Of a DNA stretch of 33,549 nucleotides, positions 21,883 through 31,554 are shown one piece after another. Origin of the DNA: Acidobacteriota bacterium (GTDB taxonomy: Bacteria; Acidobacteriota; Terriglobia; Bryobacterales; Bryobacteraceae); NCBI GenBank assembly GCA_016871155.1, contig VFZO01000039.1:1-33549 (forward strand), in the 5' to 3' direction. The first letter of the stretch is position 1; the number at the start of each line of letters is the position of its first letter. Below the pieces are notes generated by a model, which made no database searches, had not been told where the DNA came from, and was given only the letters and a program-made list of their open reading frames with translations. Both the position numbers and the translations under genes were made by a program.

Positions 21883-24459
21883 CTAGTCGAGATACAGAAA
21901 TTCGGCGGAGTTGATGAGCGCATGGCAAAGCGTCTCCATGGCGCCACGGCGGCGGCCTTCGGGTTGCTGTGCCCAGGCTTCTGTCAAGCGTGCGAGCGTC
22001 GCCCGCGCGTCCTCCCGCTCCTGCCCGGTAGGACGGCGGCCCAGCGCGAGCAGGTAGGCGGTATCGACATCGCCCTCTAGAATTCGCGCGGCCATATGGC
22101 GGGCGTTTTCATGGACGAGATCGCTATTGAGCAAGTGCAGCGACTGGGACGAGACAACGGACTGTCCGCGCTGCACGCAGTTCGGATTCATGAACGGCAG
22201 GTCGAAGGTCTCCAACAGTGACAATGGCTGGGTCCGCTTCTGTGTCACGTATACGCTGCGGCGCCGGCTCTCGGTGATCACTTCGCCGTCGGGCTGCTGC
22301 TTCAGCGGGTCGGGCACGCCGAACTGTTTGTCATCCAGGCGGCCGGCGATGGCGAGAATGGCGTCGCGCACGGACTCGGCGTCGATGCGGCGCAGACGTG
22401 GCTGCCGGTACGCGCCGGACATCATGATGAGCTTGTTCATGGCTTTGACATCCCAGCCGGATTGCACGAATCGAACGGCAAGCCAGTCGAGCAGTTCCCG
22501 ATTCGCGGGCGCCGCACCCATTTTCCCGAAGTTGCCGGGTGTGGATACCAGACCTGTTCCAAAGTGATGCTGCCAAATGCGGTTGACCATCACCCGGGCA
22601 GTGAGCGGATGTTTAGGGTCCGTCAACCATTTCGCCAATCCGAGCCGCCGCCCGGAGGAGTGCGAAACCGTGGCCGGTATGTACGGGTTCGTGTGCTGGG
22701 CGAGAACGGCCGGGATCCCGGCTTCCACTAAGGCGCCCGGCGTCGCCGAATCGCCCCGAAGCAGGACGCGCGCGGGAGGCGGCTCAGGACCCAGTTCGTA
22801 GAGAGCGCGGTAGAGCGGTGGAGGCTTTAGACTCTCTTGCTCTTTCCGGATCCGCTTCTCGATCGCTTCCTTCTCCTTCTTGAATTCCTCGAAGCGGCCG
22901 GCGAGTTCTTCGAGACGGACGCCATTCCGGCCTGTTTCGGCGGCGAATTTTTCGCGCCAAGGCTTTGCCTTTTCCTCGAGATCCGTTTCCATCGCCTTGA
23001 TCCCGGCCTGAATCGGCGCGTTGTGGGCGACGATCGCGCCGTACTCCGGAATATTCTTGATCACCACGAAGCGCGTGTTGTTCTCGTCGCATTTGGCACC
23101 GACTCCTCCACACGGGTACTCACCGGGCAACCAGTGGAATGGATCGTAGGCGGGCGTGAGCATGGCGGCGAGGCGGTAGTAGTCCCGCGTGGGAAACGGA
23201 TCGTACTTGTGATCGTGACAGCGGGCGCAACCGATGGAGAGTCCGAGCACCGCGGAGCCGAAGACCTCCAACTGGCCGGCGATCACGTCCATCCGTTCCG
23301 GGATGAAGTTCTGTTCGGTGCTGTTGGTGCCGTCGGGCGCCATGCGCCAAAAGCCGGTGGCGGCCAGGAGCTCCAGATCCGCTGGGTTGATCTTTTCGGC
23401 CCGGTAGTCGAAGAGTTCGTCGCCGGCGATCTGTTCGGTGAGGAAGCGGTCGAAAGGTTTGTTCGCGTTGAACGAGCGGATCACATAGTCCCGGAATCGC
23501 CAGGCGTTCTGCCGGCCCTTGTCGGAGTTGTTACCGCCTTCGCTATCGGCATAGCCCGTGGCATCGAGCCAATGGCGGCCCCAGCGCTCGCCATAACGGG
23601 GCGAGGCGAGAAGAGTGTCGATTAGCTTTTCGTAGTTGGGGTCTTTTTCGTAGGCGATCACCTGCTCGGGCGTTGGCGGCAGGCCGGTGAGATCGAAATA
23701 GGCCCGGCGCATGAGTTGCAGCGGTGAGGCCTGGGAGGAGGGCGGAATGAATTCGTCGATCGATTTTTGAGGTCCGGCGGCCGGAGTCTGGAATGACCAG
23801 AAGGTCGACGAGATGACGGGGACATGCGCCGGCTGTTCCAGGTCCGGCTTGGCTCCTTCGGCGATCCAACGTTTCACTTTCTCGAACTCGGAATCGGTGA
23901 GGCCCCGGACAGAAAACTGCTCCTGGAGTTTTGGCGGCGGCATCTCCTGGGCCGCAATGCGCTTGACCAGCAGGCTCGCGTCCGGATTTCCGGGGACGAT
24001 GGCCGGCCCGTTCTTGCCGCCTTTCGTCAGCGACGCGAGCGTACGCAGGTCCAGGCCGGCCGACTTCTCGCGGCGGCCGTGGCACACCCAGCACTTGGCG
24101 CCAAGAATGGCCTGCACATCCCGCTCGGCTACCGGCGGTTGCGCGGTTTCACGCTCGATCCACACTCGTATCGCGGCGATCTCGGCGGGCCGCAGCTTGT
24201 TGGGCGTGGGAGGCATCTTGCCGGTCGACGCCAGACTCAACAGCAGGCTTTCGGTGGGTCGTCCGGCTACGGCGGCAGGTCCGGATTTGCCCCCTTTCAA
24301 AATGTCGGATTTCGACTCCAAAGAAAGGCCGGCCGTGCGCGCGGATGCGTTATGGCAGGACGTACAATTCGCGCGAAGAATGGCCTGTACTTCGTCGAAG
24401 CTGGCAGCGGCCAGCGGCAGGAACAGTGCGGTGATTCTGAGAATCGAAGCGATACCCAT
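21883..24459 (-). CDS. Multihaem PSCyt1-DUF1549-DUF1553 (PSD1) protein
   Basis: This 858-residue exported protein has a signal peptide (1-19) and two tandem cytochrome-c-like domains: CTSCH (32-36) and CWVCH (123-127). Each repeats the plan VQAIL-x-A/G-x-C, KGGK-GPA, then MPP, so one arose by duplication. DUF1549 follows (LMRRAYFDLTGLPPTPEQV, then RHWLDATGYADSEGG) and contains a third haem motif CARCH (411-415). A coiled coil lies near 490-560 (EEFKKEKEAIEKRIRKEQ). DUF1553 then ends the protein (ARVMVNRIWQHHFGTGLV, RRSVYV). By family knowledge these occur beside DUF1501 and carbohydrate or sulfatase genes in Planctomycetes-like bacteria, and a redox role in the periplasm is suspected. The start is the ATG at 24459, after a 46-bp gap from the sulfatase. 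Confidence 0.94.
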   Translation of the reverse strand: MGIASILRITALFLPLAAASFDEVQAILRANCTSCHNASARTAGLSLESKSDILKGGKSGPAAVAGRPTESLLLSLASTGKMPPTPNKLRPAEIAAIRVWIERETAQPPVAERDVQAILGAKCWVCHGRREKSAGLDLRTLASLTKGGKNGPAIVPGNPDASLLVKRIAAQEMPPPKLQEQFSVRGLTDSEFEKVKRWIAEGAKPDLEQPAHVPVISSTFWSFQTPAAGPQKSIDEFIPPSSQASPLQLMRRAYFDLTGLPPTPEQVIAYEKDPNYEKLIDTLLASPRYGERWGRHWLDATGYADSEGGNNSDKGRQNAWRFRDYVIRSFNANKPFDRFLTEQIAGDELFDYRAEKINPADLELLAATGFWRMAPDGTNSTEQNFIPERMDVIAGQLEVFGSAVLGLSIGCARCHDHKYDPFPTRDYYRLAAMLTPAYDPFHWLPGEYPCGGVGAKCDENNTRFVVIKNIPEYGAIVAHNAPIQAGIKAMETDLEEKAKPWREKFAAETGRNGVRLEELAGRFEEFKKEKEAIEKRIRKEQESLKPPPLYRALYELGPEPPPARVLLRGDSATPGALVEAGIPAVLAQHTNPYIPATVSHSSGRRLGLAKWLTDPKHPLTARVMVNRIWQHHFGTGLVSTPGNFGKMGAAPANRELLDWLAVRFVQSGWDVKAMNKLIMMSGAYRQPRLRRIDAESVRDAILAIAGRLDDKQFGVPDPLKQQPDGEVITESRRRSVYVTQKRTQPLSLLETFDLPFMNPNCVQRGQSVVSSQSLHLLNSDLVHENARHMAARILEGDVDTAYLLALGRRPTGQEREDARATLARLTEAWAQQPEGRRRGAMETLCHALINSAEFLYLD

Positions 24460-24505
24460 GAATATATATCAATTCCGGGGCGAGGCCGCGAAAATCGACT
24501 CGCCG

Positions 24506-25816
24506 TTATACCGCTGGCAGTTGCGCCTTCAACTCCTTCGCGAAATCGCGAAGCTTGGTCAGCAGGCGGTCGCCAAGGTCCTTGTTCCGATCGTAGCGGT
24601 CGTATTGTTCCGCCGGGTCGTCGTCCAGGTTGAACAACTCCGGCTTCGATTTGTCGAGACGCACCTTCCACGCGCCTTCCCGGTACGCTTCCAGAAACGG
24701 GCCGCGGAAGTAGAAATAGTTCTTGCGGGGCGACGCGGCACGGCCTTTCAGAAACTCCGACAGGTCGATGCCGTCATAGTGACGGTCCGTTGGAAGTGAA
24801 ACTCCGGCGAGCGTGCAGACCGTGGGAAAGACATCGATCGTCGCGGCGATATCGGCGCTCACCTGCGCCGCCGGAATGGTGCCGGGAAAGCGAAAGATTC
24901 CGGGGACGCGCGGTCCGCCTTCGTAGGTGTTTCCCTTGTGGCCGCGCAGCAGGCTCTTAAAGCCCGTATGCCAGGGTTGATTCTCGTTCGCCAGCATGCG
25001 GGACGGCAAGTCGAGCCAGGGTCCGTTGTCGCTCATGAAGACGACCAGCGTGTTGTTGTCGATTTTTTGTTCCTTGAGCGTTTTTAGGATTTCGCCGGCC
25101 GACCAGTCGATGGTTTCGATGACGTCCCCATATAGCCCGGCCCTTGATGTGCCGAGCCGGCTGGAGGCCGAGATGGGCAGATGCGGCATGGCATACGGCA
25201 GATAGAGAAAAAACGGGTTTGCGCCACTGGCCTTGATGAACTTCACAGCCTCGTCCGTATAGCGCTCGGTGAGGGTGGCCTGACGGACGGGGTGCTCCAC
25301 AGGTTCGGTGTTGCGGTAGAGTTTGAGCGGAACTTCGGTCTTAACGAAGGGCGGTTCCATGTCGTTGGAATAAAGCAACCCGAAGTAGGAGTCGAACCCG
25401 CGCGAAGTGGGCAGGTAGGCTTCCGGATTGTGGCCAAGGTGCCACTTGCCAATGGCCATGGTCCTGTACCCGTTCGCCTTCAAATGCTGCGAGAGCAGAA
25501 TCTCCGAGAGCGGCAAGCCGTTCTTCGAGTCCGGCCCAAGATTGTTCGGCAAGCCGGCCCGTAAAGGGTACCGGCCGGTGAGCAGACCGACGCGCGACGG
25601 TGTACAGAACGGCGCGGCCGCGTAGAAGGATGTACACCGAAGCCCCTCCGCCGCCATGCGATCCAGGTTTGGCGTCCGGATGGTCGGGTGGCCGTAGCAA
25701 GCCAGATCGCCGTACCCCATATCGTCGGCGAACAGCAGGATTACGTTGGGTTTGCGCCGCCGCGGCTGCGCGGCCGCGGCGCCGCAGGCGGACAGGAACG
25801 CTCGGCGGGAGATCAC
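24506..25816 (-). CDS. Tat-exported arylsulfatase-type sulfatase (S1 family)
   Basis: This 436-residue type I sulfatase hydrolyses sulfate esters. The Tat-like signal is MISRRAFLSACGAAAA. Catalytic features are visible in order: Asp31-Asp32 in LLFADDMGYGD (calcium), the CTPSR motif with Cys71 as the formylglycine precursor, LTGRYPLRAG, the GKWHLG motif, MPHLP, MSDNGPW (Asp/Asn ligands) and the Lys in RGHKGNTYEGG. The Cys-type motif requires a maturase (formylglycine-generating enzyme or anaerobic maturase), which is not in the window. The start is GTG at 25816, overlapping the receptor stop as GTGA. The substrate cannot be read from the sequence; co-encoded uptake and sugar-acid genes point to a sulfated glycan or sugar. 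Confidence 0.95.
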   Translation of the reverse strand: MISRRAFLSACGAAAAQPRRRKPNVILLFADDMGYGDLACYGHPTIRTPNLDRMAAEGLRCTSFYAAAPFCTPSRVGLLTGRYPLRAGLPNNLGPDSKNGLPLSEILLSQHLKANGYRTMAIGKWHLGHNPEAYLPTSRGFDSYFGLLYSNDMEPPFVKTEVPLKLYRNTEPVEHPVRQATLTERYTDEAVKFIKASGANPFFLYLPYAMPHLPISASSRLGTSRAGLYGDVIETIDWSAGEILKTLKEQKIDNNTLVVFMSDNGPWLDLPSRMLANENQPWHTGFKSLLRGHKGNTYEGGPRVPGIFRFPGTIPAAQVSADIAATIDVFPTVCTLAGVSLPTDRHYDGIDLSEFLKGRAASPRKNYFYFRGPFLEAYREGAWKVRLDKSKPELFNLDDDPAEQYDRYDRNKDLGDRLLTKLRDFAKELKAQLPAV

Positions 25817-28800
25817 CAGTACAGTTTAAGCCCGCCCTGCATCTGACGCGCGGTGTTGGCCTGGTTCTGCACGATACCGAAGGTACCAGCGTTCAGGTTC
25901 GTCGAGCCGGTTCCGAAGATAACGCGGTTAAATAGGTTGAACGCTTCGGCGCGGAAATCCAGGCGAATTCGCTCCGTGATGTTGAAGGTCTTCGCAAGGC
26001 TGACGTTCTCCGCCGGTATCCAGAACGTGCGCAGTTTCGGATTGTGGCGGGTGGCGTTGCCGAAGTCCTGAGGCTGTGGGCCGAAGAAGGAAGCCGGCTG
26101 AAGGAATCGATCGACGTTTGGATCGAACTTGCCGCCGGCGATCGGGCCGCGCCATCCGTCGTAGGTCGAGATCGTGGGACGGGTGATGGCGTTAAAGATC
26201 GGGAGAGGGTTATTCCGGGTAAGCTCGATGGGCGTTCCCGAATTGTAGACTTGAATCGCCGAGAGCCTCCATCCGCCGGCGACATGGCTGACGATGCCGT
26301 TTGTGAGCCACTTCCGGCCCTTCCCAAAGGGAAGATTGTAGAGCGTGGAGAACTTAATGACATGCGTCTGGTCGTACTGGCCGATGGATTTCTCCAGACG
26401 GCGGTTGTAGTGATCCTGCGCGCCGACTTCGGTGTTGGCGAAGTAGGAGTCGGAATCGGTGACAAGTTTTGAGAAGACGTAGCTCCATTGGAGGGTTAGG
26501 TCACTGGAAAAACGGCGGTCGAACTTGAGAACCATGGCATGGTAGGACGAGTGGCCGCTTTTGTCCCCGTTTTGCGGACCGGTGGACACGGCCTGGTATT
26601 GAGGGAACGGACGAAGCGCCTGGTTGGCTGTACGCTGCGCTTGCGTCGAAAAACTGGCGTATGGGGCGCGTACACCCGCGGCTACGGCGGCGGCGGAATT
26701 GAACGCGCCCGTCAGCATGGCAACGGCCTGCGGGCGGCCAAGTTGGCCAACGAGGCGATTGAACAGCGCGGAGTCCATTTGATTGATGTTGAGAATTCCG
26801 GATTGCAGGTGCGTGCCCACGTTCGCGTTGTAGCCAAGTTCCAACACCGTGTTAGTCGTGATTTGGCGCTGGGTGGTGAAGGTCCAAAAGAGAGCCTCCG
26901 GTGCGCGGGTCGCGTCCTGGCCGTTCCAAAAGTCGACAGTCTGCCCGTTCTGGAAGCTCGGGTCGATCCTGGGCGGGAGTGTGTAGGCCGGGAGCCCATC
27001 GTCGAGCCGGAACGTGGGTTGCACGCCTTGCGAGGTATTCTGGAAAGCCCACTGACCGATGAAGCCGGCGAAGTGTCCACTGCCCTGGACCGCGGTGACG
27101 CGCGAGAACGACCGGCCGAAGGCGGTGCGGATGGTGGTCTTCGAATCGGGTGAGTAGGCGATGCCGATCCGCGGCCCGATGCCGCCGAACCAGCCGGGAA
27201 CCAGGCTGCGGCGATTCTCCCGCCCTTCTCCGAATCCGGCGAACCAGAGCGCGCCCAGGAATCCGTTGGCGGCGGGGTTGGGACGCGTGGGGTTGAAATC
27301 CGAGTACTCGTCCCGCTTGTTCGTTGGCGGCATGGTGAAGTCGTAACGAACGCCGAGGTTCAGGACCAGCTTCCGCGTCAGCCGCCAGTCGTCTTGCGCA
27401 TAGAAGCCGAAGTAGGGATAGTTCTGCGCCACTTCGCGAGGAGTTTCAGTGCGGCCCAGGTGGGCTTGGCCAAGCAGGAAACTTGCGAAGGAACTGCCGC
27501 TCGTGAAGGTTGTCACGCCCGGCACGGATGTGCCAAGGAAGTTGAAATCGGCGCGGCCGGCGATATCCTGCTGGCCTACGCCGTTGGCGGTCTGGTTCTG
27601 GTGCTGAAAGCCGAATTTCCAGGTGTGGGAGCCGCGCACGTAGCTCAGGTCGTCCTTGATGCCCCAGCCAGGCTGCAGCGTGCCGTTATTGGAAGGAGAG
27701 CCCCAGGTGGTGAACTCCGTGAAATTGATGGTCGGGAAGTTGTTGTTGCAATCGATGACATTCTTGATGCAGATCTTGTCCTTCCAGTTCTTGCCGACGT
27801 TCGCCGAAAAACTATCCTTGATGAAGCGGTTCGCGGCGAACGAGAAATGGTTGATCATCGACGGCGAAACCGTCCAATCGTGACTCCAGCGAAAGGCCTC
27901 CGTGTCCCATGCCTGAATGGCGCCGTTCCAGAGAGGCTCCGGAAGGCCCGGAGGACCCGCGGGACCCGGCTTGTTGCGGAACGTCGTCAGATTCCACAGA
28001 AAGCCCACGCGGTGATTGGACCCGAAGTTTTGATCGGCCTTTACGCTCCACTTGTCGGTCGGCGTGACGAGCGTTCCGTTATTGACGATATAGTTTTGGC
28101 GCACATAGCCGCTGGTACCGGGGGCAAAGCCGCGATTGGGCGTGACGCTCTTGGCAAACCCGGCAATCGTATTCGCGGTGGGGGAGAACATCGACTGCGG
28201 AATCTGATTGTTCGGGAACGGGTCCCGAATGAAACCGGCTCCGTTCGGATTGGCGCGAGTCGTCAATGGGTTGAAAACGGGCAACAATCGATTCGCCTGG
28301 TCGACCCAGTTGCGGAAGTCGCCGTTGTACATCTCCGGAGTCGGGACGCTGAGGATCGACGCGTTCGCCCCAACGCGATTCCGGAATCCCTCAAAGGAGG
28401 CGAAGAAGAAGGTCTTATTGCGCCCGTTGTAAAGTTTGGGAACTACGACGGGGCCGGCAAAAGTGGCACCGAAATCGTTTTGGCGGTAGATGGACCGGGT
28501 TTGCGCAAAGAAGCCGCGAGCGTCCAGTTTGTCGTTCCGGATAAAGTCGTAAGCGGAGCCGTGGAATTCGTTGGTACCGGACTTGGAGGCAAACGTCATG
28601 ACGCCGCCGCCCGCTTGACCGTACTCGGCTTTGAAGCCGTTCGTGTCGACCGTGAACTCGGTGAGGGCTTCGACGGAGGGGGTATTGAGCGCCGCTTCGT
28701 CGGTATCGCCGGAGCGGTTTGTCCCGACCGAGTAGCCGTCCAGCGTTGCGTCCCACTGCGCCACTTGGCCGCCGCCGAGTGCCAGCCGCTGGCCGCTTCC

Positions 28801-29283
28801 GCGCGCTTCGGCCGCTACGGCGACGAGATTGAACGGACTGCGCATGGATCCCGCCACAACGAGCGGCAGTTCGTCGACCAGCTTGTTTTCGACCAGCGTG
28901 GAAACCTTCGCGTTCTCGGTCTGAATGGTCGCGGCGGCGGCAGTGACCTCTACCGCGTCCGAAATCTGGCCGATCTGCAACGAGACGTCGACGCGGACGG
29001 TGCCGCCGGCGGTGACATTCAGGTTCTGTTGTAGCGACTTTTTGAAGCCGGAAGCGCTCACTTCCAACCGGTAGACGCCGGGAAAGAGGTTGGCGACGTT
29101 ATACTCCCCGGCCGCCGATGATGCCGTCCTGGTGATCGTATTGGTTGCCGTATGCACCACGGCGATTTCCGCCGCCGGCACGGCCGCGCCCGACGGATCG
29201 GCCACGATTCCAGTGATATTCCCGCGTTCACTCTGTGCAAAGACGGAGAAGGCGCAGGCAAACAGCGCGAACAATTTCTTCAT
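25813..29283 (-). CDS. Oar/SusC-like TonB-dependent receptor of the sulfatase operon
   Basis: This is a 1156-residue outer-membrane receptor. A signal peptide (MKKLFALFACAFSVFAQ), a carboxypeptidase-regulatory-like domain (about 18-105, GNITGIVADPSGAAVPAAEI...FPGVYRLEVSASGFKK) and a TonB plug (DATLDGYSVGTN, FKAEYGQAGGGV) precede the barrel. The C terminus ends in LKLYW, an aromatic end fitting outer-membrane insertion. The start is the ATG at 29283 with AAGGGA about 9 nt upstream; the open frame extends further 5' but without coding character. It lies 23 bp after the enolase-superfamily gene, and its stop overlaps the sulfatase start. It shares family and layout with the receptor at 6788-10465 but has clearly diverged. 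The predicted role is uptake of the sulfatase substrate. Confidence 0.93.
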   Translation of the reverse strand: MKKLFALFACAFSVFAQSERGNITGIVADPSGAAVPAAEIAVVHTATNTITRTASSAAGEYNVANLFPGVYRLEVSASGFKKSLQQNLNVTAGGTVRVDVSLQIGQISDAVEVTAAAATIQTENAKVSTLVENKLVDELPLVVAGSMRSPFNLVAVAAEARGSGQRLALGGGQVAQWDATLDGYSVGTNRSGDTDEAALNTPSVEALTEFTVDTNGFKAEYGQAGGGVMTFASKSGTNEFHGSAYDFIRNDKLDARGFFAQTRSIYRQNDFGATFAGPVVVPKLYNGRNKTFFFASFEGFRNRVGANASILSVPTPEMYNGDFRNWVDQANRLLPVFNPLTTRANPNGAGFIRDPFPNNQIPQSMFSPTANTIAGFAKSVTPNRGFAPGTSGYVRQNYIVNNGTLVTPTDKWSVKADQNFGSNHRVGFLWNLTTFRNKPGPAGPPGLPEPLWNGAIQAWDTEAFRWSHDWTVSPSMINHFSFAANRFIKDSFSANVGKNWKDKICIKNVIDCNNNFPTINFTEFTTWGSPSNNGTLQPGWGIKDDLSYVRGSHTWKFGFQHQNQTANGVGQQDIAGRADFNFLGTSVPGVTTFTSGSSFASFLLGQAHLGRTETPREVAQNYPYFGFYAQDDWRLTRKLVLNLGVRYDFTMPPTNKRDEYSDFNPTRPNPAANGFLGALWFAGFGEGRENRRSLVPGWFGGIGPRIGIAYSPDSKTTIRTAFGRSFSRVTAVQGSGHFAGFIGQWAFQNTSQGVQPTFRLDDGLPAYTLPPRIDPSFQNGQTVDFWNGQDATRAPEALFWTFTTQRQITTNTVLELGYNANVGTHLQSGILNINQMDSALFNRLVGQLGRPQAVAMLTGAFNSAAAVAAGVRAPYASFSTQAQRTANQALRPFPQYQAVSTGPQNGDKSGHSSYHAMVLKFDRRFSSDLTLQWSYVFSKLVTDSDSYFANTEVGAQDHYNRRLEKSIGQYDQTHVIKFSTLYNLPFGKGRKWLTNGIVSHVAGGWRLSAIQVYNSGTPIELTRNNPLPIFNAITRPTISTYDGWRGPIAGGKFDPNVDRFLQPASFFGPQPQDFGNATRHNPKLRTFWIPAENVSLAKTFNITERIRLDFRAEAFNLFNRVIFGTGSTNLNAGTFGIVQNQANTARQMQGGLKLYW

Positions 29284-29306
29284 AAAGAATTCCCTTCCGC
29301 ACCATA

Positions 29307-30509
29307 TCATACAGCGATAGGGGTAGCGTTCCGCAGCAGGGTGGGATCGAGTTCCACGCCCAGACCTGGGCCGGCGGGAACGGTCAGCATTCCTTTCTCC
29401 GATTTCAGGCTCGAGGTCGCGCAGGAGACTGGCAGGTTGTCGTCGTCGCCTTTGTACTCCTGGTGCGCACCCACGTTCGGGACAACGGAAGCGAAGTGGG
29501 CGATGTAGAGGAAGCCGAGGCCGCCCCCGGACATGTGCGGCGTACAATCCAGTCCCGCGGCTTCGGACATGCGCGCCACCTTTATGGAGCGGATCAGCCC
29601 CCCAAAATAAAGAAGATCCGGCTGAATGACCTGTGCGGTACCCGATTCGATAATCCGGCGGAACCCGCGAAGGCTCATCTCTTCCTCGCCCAGTGCGATA
29701 GGGATTTTCAGAGCGTCGGCGATCTGCTTGGTCTCATCGTAGTAGTCGAAAGGCACCGGTTCCTCGAAGAACGCGAATTTCTGTTCCTCCATCAAGCGGC
29801 CGATGCGAATGGCCATGGGTACGTCGTAGGACCCGTTGGCGTCGGCGTAGATCGACATCCCGGCGCCGAACGTCTTGCGGGTGAGCGGCAGCAGCGCCAG
29901 GTCTCGTTTCGTCGAGGCGTCGTTGTACTCCATCCGCGCGCCCAGGCGATACTTGATGGCCGTCGCGCCGGTCTCGCCGACAAGCTTCTGCAGGTATTCG
30001 ATCTCCGCCTCCGGCGAGTTGCCGCGATTTCCGCTGGCGCGGTAGACCGGAATGGTCTTGCGGATCACCTTGCCGAACAGCGCTCCGAGCGGTTGATTCG
30101 CCGCCTTGCCCAGCATGTCGAGAATCGCGATTTCGACGACCGCGACGCTGACCCAGTAGGGCAGCCCCTGCCACTTGTAGTTCGATTGCGCGAGGTACAC
30201 GTGTCGCAACAGAACCTCCACGTCCCGCGCGTCTTTCTTTAAAAACGACGGCGCAACGCGCTTCAGCAGAATCGGATACGCCGAGGCCATGACCGAACTG
30301 TGCGCGTCGGCGAACCCTTCGATTCCATTCGTCGAGCGGACCCGCACAAAGAAGTGTTTGCCGCTCTTCAACAGTTCGATGGACTGGATGAGCACGGGCT
30401 CTTTCAGAAGTTCCCGCCGAACGACGGGCCGCGTCAATGCGGCGTCGATTTTCGGATTGGCGGCGTAGGCGGCGCCTGCCGCGCCGAGCAGGCTGCGTCG
30501 GGAAAGCAT
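29307..30509 (-). CDS. Tat-exported enolase-superfamily (mandelate racemase-like) enzyme
   Basis: This 400-residue protein of the mandelate racemase/muconate lactonizing group begins with a Tat-like signal (MLSRRSLLGAAGAAYA). The capping domain leads into a TIM barrel with AIKYRLG (Lys186 and Arg188), metal ligands in YADANGSYD (Asp223), FFEEPVPF (Glu249/250) and ALGEEE (Glu275-277), and His325 in CTPHMSGGGLG. Such enzymes abstract the alpha proton of a carboxylate and often dehydrate sugar acids; the exact substrate is not predictable by eye. I chose the ATG at 30509 because it places the twin-arginine motif at the N terminus. An upstream open frame would run into the divergent oxidoreductase gene. 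It is first in the minus-strand operon. A TACAAT sequence ends 6 nt before this ATG, which would give a leaderless or near-leaderless transcript. Confidence 0.92.
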   Translation of the reverse strand: MLSRRSLLGAAGAAYAANPKIDAALTRPVVRRELLKEPVLIQSIELLKSGKHFFVRVRSTNGIEGFADAHSSVMASAYPILLKRVAPSFLKKDARDVEVLLRHVYLAQSNYKWQGLPYWVSVAVVEIAILDMLGKAANQPLGALFGKVIRKTIPVYRASGNRGNSPEAEIEYLQKLVGETGATAIKYRLGARMEYNDASTKRDLALLPLTRKTFGAGMSIYADANGSYDVPMAIRIGRLMEEQKFAFFEEPVPFDYYDETKQIADALKIPIALGEEEMSLRGFRRIIESGTAQVIQPDLLYFGGLIRSIKVARMSEAAGLDCTPHMSGGGLGFLYIAHFASVVPNVGAHQEYKGDDDNLPVSCATSSLKSEKGMLTVPAGPGLGVELDPTLLRNATPIAV

Positions 30510-30534
30510 GGCGTTATTGTACGCTGGTTGCTCT

Positions 30535-31539
30535 ATGGCTGATCGACTTCGCTGGGGAATTTTGAGTACTTCCAAATTCGCGCGGACCAAGGTGATTCCG
30601 GCGCTTTTGCGGGCAACCAATCTGGATGTCGCCGCCATCTGCTCGCGCGACGCGGCGAAGGCACGCGCGCACGCGTCGGAGTTTGGTATTCCCGCGGCCT
30701 ACGGCTCCTACGAAGAGCTCTTGGCCGATCCGTCGCTCGACATCATCTACAATCCGCTGCCGAACCACATGCACATCGAGTGGTCCGTACGCGCGGCGAA
30801 CGCCGGCAAGCACGTGTTGTGCGAGAAGCCGCTGTCGATGCACGCCGGCGAGGTCGACCGGCTAATCGCCGCCCGCGACGCCAATAAGGTCGTGATCGGC
30901 GAGGCGTTCATGGTGGCGACCCATCCGCAGTGGGTCCACGTCCGCGACGCCATTCGCGCCGGGCGCATCGGGGAACTCAAAGCGATTCAGGCGTTTTTCA
31001 GCTACAACAATCAGGATCCGGCGAATATTCGCAACATCGCCGAGTACGGCGGCGGCGCGGTGATGGACATCGGCTGCTATCCGATCTTTACCTCCCGGTT
31101 CGTACTGGGCCGCGAACCCTTGCGCGTCGCCGCCATGGCGGAAAAGGATCCGGTGTTCGGCACGGACCGGCTCTCAATGGCCATGCTCGACTACGGTGCC
31201 GTCCAGTGCCAATTCCTCACCGGCACGCAGATCACACCCTACCAGCGCATGCATTTTTCCGGTACGAAGGGCCGCATTGAAATCGAAATCCCCTTTAACG
31301 CACCGCCGGACCGCCCGACGCGGGTGTTTATCGACGACGGGCGCGATGTCTTCGGCTCGGGCGTTGAAACCACGACGTTTGAAACCTGCGATCAGTACAC
31401 CATCGAAGGGGAGGCGTTCACGCGCGCAGCGCGCGGGGAACAGCCCGTGCCCGTATCGTTGGAGACGGCCAAGGGCAACATGCGGGTGATCGACGCCGTC
31501 TTTCAAGCCGCCCGCGACAACCGCTGGGTATCGCTTTGA
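30535..31539 (+). CDS. Gfo/Idh/MocA-family NAD(P)-dependent oxidoreductase
   Basis: This 334-residue protein has an N-terminal Rossmann fold (LRWGILSTSKFARTKVIPAL, then AICSRD) and the EKPLS motif (VLCEKPLSMH), with a C-terminal alpha/beta domain carrying DIGCYPI. The latter resembles the catalytic region of dehydrogenases acting on sugars or dihydrodiols. No signal peptide is seen, unlike its neighbours, so it is probably cytoplasmic. The start is the ATG at 30535. A second in-frame ATG at 30508 overlaps the divergent gene's start codon and would add a non-conserved MALLYAGCS. It is 25 bp from the divergent enolase gene and 15 bp upstream of the aldolase gene. Confidence 0.92.
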   Translation: MADRLRWGILSTSKFARTKVIPALLRATNLDVAAICSRDAAKARAHASEFGIPAAYGSYEELLADPSLDIIYNPLPNHMHIEWSVRAANAGKHVLCEKPLSMHAGEVDRLIAARDANKVVIGEAFMVATHPQWVHVRDAIRAGRIGELKAIQAFFSYNNQDPANIRNIAEYGGGAVMDIGCYPIFTSRFVLGREPLRVAAMAEKDPVFGTDRLSMAMLDYGAVQCQFLTGTQITPYQRMHFSGTKGRIEIEIPFNAPPDRPTRVFIDDGRDVFGSGVETTTFETCDQYTIEGEAFTRAARGEQPVPVSLETAKGNMRVIDAVFQAARDNRWVSL

Positions 31540-31554
31540 GATAGGATATAGCCC

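Noticed and set aside
27394..29034. 546-codon plus-strand open frame opposite the second TonB receptor
   Set aside because: It is a mirror of the receptor reading frame with no protein-like features.
30508..30534. Lipoprotein-like N terminus (MALLYAGC) for the Gfo/Idh protein
   Set aside because: It is too short for a signal peptide and overlaps the divergent start codon. The Rossmann fold begins right after the ATG at 30535.
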